Positions 58,121-64,000 of a stretch of 64,000 nucleotides of DNA are shown here, in pieces. Positions within the stretch are counted from its first letter, which is position 1. Each line of letters starts with the position of its first letter. Location of the stretch: the NCBI GenBank assembly GCA_000697355.1, contig JNEN01000724.1:54795-118794 (forward strand), written 5' to 3'. Under the pieces are notes generated by a model that was given only the letters and a program-made list of their open reading frames with translations, made no database searches and had not been told where the DNA came from. The position numbers and the translations under genes are program-made. Origin of the DNA: Syncephalastrum monosporum B8922 (lineage: Eukaryota; Mucoromycota; Mucoromycetes; Mucorales; Syncephalastraceae).

Positions 58121-58139
58121 ACAACACACACACACACAA

Positions 58140-58172
<33 letters not shown>

Positions 58173-58689
58173 GCACAGGCACACACCTCTCTCTTTCAAC
58201 GATTTAATCCCAAGCATATATCTTCTTGTCTCTGTCTTTTTCTAGCTCGCTCTTTTTCTTTTCTTTTTTTTCTCTTATATTCTTTGTTCTCTCCTACTTT
58301 TCATCACCTCATCCTCTTCTCTTCTTATTATTCCTCACTCTCGAACACCAGATCACCCACCTGTATACCTCTCCATATGACGATGAAATGATTGGATGTT
58401 TTGATGAGTTGTCGATGAACTGATACTTCTCGTTCCCTTTCTCTTACTCCTTTACTTCCTTTCTTTTTCCTTTTTGCAACACGTTCCAGTCCTTTCTTAC
58501 TCTTCTTTTCTTTCTTTCTTTCTTTCTCATGATTGAATGTTTATTATCTTTTTACAATTTCTTTTTTCTTTTTTTGAACCCAAGCTAAAAACAAAACCCA
58601 ATGCCCACACATACACACATACACACAGTGTTACGTGATTTTCTTTTTTTTTTTTTTTGTTCTTCCTTTCTTGTCTGCAAAGGAAATCT
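58121..58689. other. Convergent 3' region of CK1 and RPB2
   Basis: Pyrimidine-rich sequence with a CT repeat (about 58140-58166) and T tracts. No gene was seen. Both transcripts end here. Confidence 0.4.
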
Positions 58690-61600
58690 TTACGCGTCGA
58701 CGAACATGCGCGGCGCAATGTTCATGGCCATTAGCTCCTGGAAGAGCAGCTTACACGCGTACGGAATGTGGATGGCCGAAACACGCGTCTTATTCTTGCA
58801 TGAGCGGCACTCGAAATGGTTTCGCTTGAGGTTCGCGATCGCCATCAGACCACAGATATCGCAGACGTGGACGCGGTAAGCATCCGACGCGTCAAACAGA
58901 CGCTCTTTTAAGAACTGGGCCACACCGTGCGAGATCATGCAGTCACGCTCCATCTCACCGAAACGGAGACCACCATCACGCGAACGACCCTCGACGGGTT
59001 GTCGCGTCAGGATCTGGACCGGACCACGCGCACGGCTGTGAATCTTGTCGTCCACCATATGCTTCAGACGCTGGTAATACGTCGGTCCGACAAAGATCTG
59101 TGCATTGAGCTTGCGACCCGTGAAGCCGTTATACATGACCTCAAAGCCACGCTGCTGGTATCCTTGGGCGGCCAACGCCTGCGAGATGGCCTCGACCGTG
59201 ACCTCGGTGAACGGCGTCGCGTCACCTTCATTACCCGTCAGCGTCGACACCTTGCCGAGCAAACACTCGATCATGTGACCGATAGTCATACGCGACGGAA
59301 TGGCGTGAGGGTTGATGATCAAGTCGGGCGTGATACCATCTGCCGTGAAGGGGAAGTCTTCTTGGCGGTAGGTCATACCAATCGTACCCTTTTGACCGTG
59401 ACGAGACGCAAACTTGTCACCAATCTGGGGCACACGCGTTGAGCGGACGCGGACCTTGACAAACTTCAAGCCGTCCTGGTTGGTCGTGAGCATAACCTGA
59501 TCGACGATGCCCGTTTCGGTGCTGCGCAGCGGCGTGGAAGTGTCACGTTTACTGTGGGTCTGCAGACGTTGACCGAGCTCTTCGGATTCGTTGGGGATTG
59601 GTGCTGTCTTGCCAATGATAATGTCATCGCCAGAGACACGCGTGCCGGGTGCAATCAGGCCGTCTTCGTCGAGCTTCTCATACGTGCCGTGCTTGAGGCG
59701 TGTCGTGGTTTCTCGTGTCGGCTTCTCAAACTCTTCCATAAACATGATACCGGTCTTCTTTTCCGCGTCCATGTAGGTTCGGTAGAACAGACTGCGGAAC
59801 AGGCCGCGATCAATGCTGCCCTGGTTCATGATGACGGAATCTTCTTGATTGTAGCCAGAGTAACAAAGAATGGCGACAATCGCGTTCTGACCAGCGGGCA
59901 GCTCGCGGAAGCGGAGGTACTCCATGGAACGGGTGGTCGTGAGGGGCTTTTGCGGATAGTAGAGGATGTTGGCGAGCGTGTCCATGCGGATCTGGTAGTT
60001 GGTCAGGTACACGCCCATAGCCTGTTTACCCATGGCGGACTGATATGTATTACGGGGAGACTACAGCGGATCTGTCAGTATGCAATAATACAGAATAGCA
60101 TGGATTGCTCTCTTCTCCTTACCTGGTTGTGATCGGGGAAGGGAATAATGCTTGCACAGATACCGAGAATCATAGAGGGATGCACTTCACAATGCGTCCA
60201 GGTGTGGGTGTATGACCCGGACTGACTCTTGACACGACTGGCGAGGTCGCGTTCCTGCTGGAGGGGTGCGCCCATGTTGGCGGCCATATGCGACTCGGTC
60301 AAGTCCTCGGGCGTCATACAGATCATCGCCGTCTCTTCTTCGGCGGCATCGAGGTATTCAATGATACCATCCGAGATGAGGTTGTTCCACGTGTAGTTGT
60401 CTGATGGATCGGCGAGGCGGGCGAGGTGATGTCGGTTGAGACGGAGCTGCTGGTCATCGACGAGGAAGAGCGGTCGACAGCAGCGACCCGAGTCGGTGTA
60501 TATCCGGAGCTCCTTTTCGCGAATATCGCGCACGATGCTGACCTCGGGCGAGATATCGACTGACTGGCGCATGCGTTTGAGGGAGGCAATCAATTCACTC
60601 GGGTCGCGATGGACACCGATCCAGACACCGTTCACGAAGATCTTGGTTGCGCGCGGAATCACCTCGGGCTGCATCTCTTCCAAGTTCTCCATGGCCCATT
60701 CTTCCAAGAACAGAATCAACGGTCGTGCGGACGAGCCGACGGAAATGTACGACATCAATGCCAAGTTCTTGACCAGACCACATGCCTGACCCTCGGGCGT
60801 TTCGGCTGGGCACACCAGACCCCAGTGTGTGTTGTGCAGCTGACGCGGCTTGGCGAGCTTGCCATCACGGCCGATGGGTGTATTACAGCGACGCAGATGG
60901 GATAACGTCGACGCGAATGTGTATCGGTTCAGCACCTGCGAGACACCGGCGCGGGTCTGCATAGCCTTCTTTTGATCACCCCAATTGCCCGTAGCCAGCG
61001 AGTACTTGAGGCCGTTCGTGATGGTATTCGATTTGACAGCGAGGGTCATGTTGAATTCACGTCCCGTTTCAATACACTAAGAAGCCATTAAGTCCATGGA
61101 TCTCTTTCCCTGAGCTTCTCTTACCTTTTGTAAATATTTCGAGACGTCTTTAGTAAGTTTCTTAAATAACAGACGGAAAAGTCCCGCCATCAGTGGACCT
61201 GCCAAATCCATACGCTTCTTGCCATAATGATCACGATCATCGAGCTCACGTCGCTCAAGCGCAGCGAGCAGCAAGCGATGGATCATGTAACCAAAGAAAT
61301 AAGCTTTCCGCGTCTCGGTCTTGTACTCGGTGCCAACGTGAGGAAGCAATTCTTTTTGCAGAATCTCGGTCGCATACTTGATACGGCGCTCGCGGGTCGC
61401 GCCGACGGTCGAACCACGCTTACCGATGAAATCGAGTGCGACGTCTTGGTCCTGGATGACGAAGGCCTCTTCGATGGAGGCCTTGAGCATCTCCAGCATC
61501 TCGTAGTCGTTTGTGTCGTAGCAAATGTGCTCCATTACATCACGGTCAGCCACGCGACCCAGGGCACGGAAGACAATGACGATCGGAATATCCGAGCGAA

Positions 61601-62764
61601 TGTAGGGCAGAGTGGCACGGATGGACTGGCCGCCGCCCTTTTCGGCAGATGAGCGCATCATCTTGATGGACAAGGGAGAAGCCTGCTTCGAACCCTTTTC
61701 GGGCGAGGACCGGATCTCGGCTGTGTATTGTACGTTGGAGGGCGGCGCCTTGCCAAAGACATAGACGGTGTTGGTAGCCATGCGTTCCTGGGCGATCAGG
61801 ACCTTTTCGGAGCCATTGATGACAAAGTAGCCACCCATGTCGTAGGAGCACTCGCCGAGTTCGTGCATTTGGGACTCTGCCATGCCGTGCAAAATACAAT
61901 AGGATGACCGCAGCATGATGGGCACCTAGCCGTTCTCGTTCAGTGCGGCCCTCTATTATTCCATAGCAAGTCACTTACTTTGCCGATAAACACTTTGCTC
62001 ATGGGTGTCTGGTCGGTTGTGTTCTCATCTGTAAAGAGGTCATTCGGATTCTTGACCGGGTTCAAAGGGTCTTGTGGCGCAGCGATCTGTGTTCGCTGGC
62101 TCATCTCGACGTATAATGGGGACGCATATCTAATGAGGTGTCAGCTTCTGATTTATGCTGTACAACAAGGACCAGCACATACGTCAAGTTTCGAATACGT
62201 GCTTCCTGAGGAAACATAGGCTGTGTGCTACCGTCGGCTTCTGTCATGGTCGGTTTGGACAAGAAGATCTGACCGAAATCGATAATGTATCGTTTCTATA
62301 TCTCACATTCAGTATACCTCTCATCCGCGTCTATTTTTGTTGTCTTCATTGAAAACAGCAATTACCGTTATATCGCCATCGCCACCGACATGCTGCAGGA
62401 CCAGGTTGGAATTCTCATCGACCAACTCCTGCATTGTGTTTTGTACGAATTCGTCAAAAGAATCGAGCTGCTGTCGAACGAGACCTTTTTCGTCGAAAAA
62501 GGCGGTAATAACGACCCAACAGTCTTCTTGGCTGTGTCGATTCGTACAGGAGGGATTTACTAGGTAAGCATTGAAGAAAAAGGAGGCAAAGGCTCGCTTA
62601 CGTGATTGGCTCCTCTACTTCAGCCTCGTCCATCATGTCTTCGCCCATGACGTCGTCCGGCAAGAAGTACTCTGTGTCTCGGGTTAAGACAATCTTTACG
62701 CTTTAGGACTGGTCATCCTACCCGTCTCCGCCATATTATACTGGTCTTCGTACATGGTGGCCAT
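58690..62764 (-). CDS. RPB2: RNA polymerase II second-largest subunit
   Basis: Eight exons (62764-62722, 62671-62602, 62531-62366, 62295-62183, 62129-61979, 61925-61125, 61076-60123, 60060-58690) give 1222 aa, against 1224 in yeast. Landmarks in order: [71 protein letters not shown], the lobe and external regions, [67 protein letters not shown], and the C-terminal [13 protein letters not shown] block and zinc ribbon (CDICG, CRSCKN). Together with RPB1 it forms the active site. The start is the first of two Met codons (62764 or 62755). Confidence 0.97.
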
Positions 62765-63118
62765 GGTTCGCAATGAGTAAGATGGGATTGCGCGTACGTA
62801 AAAGTTCAGTCAAGTGGATTCAAAAAAGAAAAAGTAAAATAAAATAGAAAGAGAGAGAGAGAGGGCGATTGGGATCAATCAAGACAATGAGGGGACCGAT
62901 CGATTTGGATAATCAGAAGGCAACCGATCGTTGATGGAGTTGAATAATTAAGTAACGGCTGACTCGAGCAGAAAGAGACAGACGCAGCGAGGATCACGGG
63001 CAGCGAAGAAGCAAAAAGACGAGCTTCTGCTTCGCTCCGTGTCAAGTCTGCCTTTGGTCCGCAGAGTGACTGCGAATAATCCATTTTTGGAAAGAGCAAT
63101 TGGCACTGCACGTCCAGA
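62765..63118. other. RPB2 promoter region between RPB2 and the Fanzor gene
   Basis: About 350 bases with a GA repeat at 62851-62863 and no reading frame with support. It serves as RPB2 upstream region and may contain the transposon end of the neighbouring element. Confidence 0.4.
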
Positions 63119-63170
63119 TATATAGAAACTATATACGGGCATATTGCCCGAGCCGCCCTGTCTAGGGGGC
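63119..63170 (-). repeat. Cluster of three hairpins directly after the Fanzor stop codon
   Basis: On the transcript strand, right after the TGA (63174-63172): a stem with arms 63155-63158 and 63167-63170 (4 bp, 8-base loop); a perfect stem 63136-63150 (CGGGCA/TGCCCG, 3-base loop); and a perfect stem 63119-63135 (TATATAG/CTATATA, AAA loop). They lie back to back with almost no spacing. This could be a transposon end, a guide (omega) RNA scaffold as in TnpB/Fanzor systems, or a 3'-processing element; function is inference. Confidence 0.5.
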
Positions 63171-63171
63171 C

Positions 63172-64000
63172 TCATACTAGTCTACTTCTTTTTAACTCCC
63201 CGTCTGCTTGTTCACTGGGTGCCTTTCTCTTCCCTTTTTTCTTCCTGCTGGAACCAGAGGTGCTTTCTTGATCCTTTCTGGACAAAGGCGGTATGAAGCA
63301 CATGGGCTTCTCGCCCGCGACCAAAAGGGCTTCCATCATGAGCGCCATATTTTGCGCAGCCATGCCGTCACGATGGAAGTACTTGTGGCATACGCGACAT
63401 GTTTTTACGCGAAGGACGTCGTACGGCTCAGCTTCAGGTGATGGGTTTGAGGGCATGCGCTTCAAGTACTCGGTAAAAACCTCTTTACCCAACTGGAGGC
63501 AGTGAGGGCAGATTTGGCTTGTGCAATACTCGTTGAGGCGGACCAAAGGGAAGTCATGACTCTTTGCTTTTCGTTTGAGCGCTTCCAGAAATTTCTCATC
63601 CATAGGCGCCCTCGCTCCTTTGCGCGCCGGTCCAGCGCTCTGGCCATCCATGCCGACGCCGACCAAAACTTTCGTTTCCTCATTGTTGCTTGCCTGCTTC
63701 ACCGACTCGAACAGCAAATCGCAAATGCTGTCAAGACGTGACCGTATGGAACGCTGTATCTCCCATTTTTTCCGGAGAACAGAGGGCCTCGAGTAAAAGT
63801 TCCTCGGAATGTCTTTGTTACTGTTCGACTGATAAGACCTCAGTTTTGCCATGTATGCATGTGGATTGCCTGCACCAGTAACCTGTCTTGAGATATGGGC
63901 CTCGATGTCGTTGATTTTTTCGCGGTCTTTTTTATCTTCCAGCCACCGAGCATTTGGGTCTGTCAGGCCGTAGGCCTCCTGTCGACGCACGCAAAGCTGT
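63172..64000 (-). CDS. Fanzor-type (eukaryotic TnpB-like) RuvC nuclease, C-terminal part
   Basis: The frame is open to the window edge, so the N-terminal part lies beyond 64000; about 276 residues are visible. Near the C-terminus are the hallmarks of the TnpB/OrfB zinc-ribbon and RuvC end: LNEYCTSQICPHC, a second Cys pair (KTCRVCHKY), then FHRDGMAAQNM with the catalytic Asp codon at 63367-63369. The Glu in LNEY corresponds to the rearranged catalytic Glu described for Fanzor proteins, as opposed to the classical TnpB position. Upstream, VGVGMDGQSAG may carry another acidic site. The tail is Lys/Arg-rich (SRKKKGKRKAP), resembling a nuclear localisation signal. Fanzors are RNA-guided DNA endonucleases carried by eukaryotic mobile elements. 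No frameshift or stop is seen in the visible part. Confidence 0.8.
   Translation of the reverse strand, partial: QLCVRRQEAYGLTDPNARWLEDKKDREKINDIEAHISRQVTGAGNPHAYMAKLRSYQSNSNKDIPRNFYSRPSVLRKKWEIQRSIRSRLDSICDLLFESVKQASNNEETKVLVGVGMDGQSAGPARKGARAPMDEKFLEALKRKAKSHDFPLVRLNEYCTSQICPHCLQLGKEVFTEYLKRMPSNPSPEAEPYDVLRVKTCRVCHKYFHRDGMAAQNMALMMEALLVAGEKPMCFIPPLSRKDQESTSGSSRKKKGKRKAPSEQADGELKRSRLV

Noticed and set aside
1..64000. CRISPR array, rRNA or prophage
   Set aside because: No regularly spaced direct repeats with unique spacers and no rRNA-like blocks were seen; the window is eukaryotic.

Overview
This window is nuclear DNA of a fungus, most probably a Mucoromycota (Mucorales-type) species. The evidence is short spliceosomal introns (about 40-215 nt, with GT-AG ends and several GC-AG ends), CT-rich promoters and 3' ends, and the gene set: RPB2, ribosomal protein uS7, an Ndt80-type regulator, a Zn2Cys6-PAS regulator, a Gbp2-like SR protein, PIG-Y and a CH/spectrin/GAS2 cytoskeletal protein. 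No bacterial-type operons, rRNA, tRNA or CRISPR array were seen. The species call is inference.

Layout. 1-3 kb: a small CYSTM protein (+) and an AreA-GATA-like protein (-), convergent. 3-10.9 kb: an AT-rich, gene-poor block with a poorly resolved multi-exon gene (-), a tiny protein ending in a CaaX box (+), and nothing else clear. 10.9-26 kb (+): a 2035-aa spectraplakin-like protein, an Ndt80-type regulator, a FANCC-like protein and the mitochondrial bc1 core protein QCR1. 26-35 kb: pirin (-), an unknown protein (+), acyl-protein thioesterase (-), a small Cys-rich candidate (-), HAL2-type bisphosphate nucleotidase (-) and RPS5/uS7 (+). 36-44 kb: PHD-SET protein (+), D-amino-acid oxidase with a peroxisomal C-terminus (+) and an ERT1-like Zn2Cys6-PAS regulator (-). 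45-50 kb: small candidates and an unusual gene (-) that combines two degenerate LAGLIDADG-like motifs with five C2H2 zinc fingers. 50-58 kb: Gbp2/Hrb1-like SR protein (+), PIG-Y (+), RCK-family kinase (-) and casein kinase 1 (+). 58-64 kb: RPB2 (-) and, cut by the window edge, the C-terminal half of a Fanzor (eukaryotic TnpB-like) nuclease (-).

Most genes are unrelated housekeeping or regulatory genes with individual promoters. They do not form a pathway cluster. The most unusual items are the Fanzor with a compact hairpin cluster right after its stop codon, the LAGLIDADG-like/zinc-finger protein, the FANCC-like protein, and the repeated use of GC-AG introns. Exon coordinates were read by eye from splice consensus and reading-frame continuity. 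All product names rest on remembered family motifs, not on searches.
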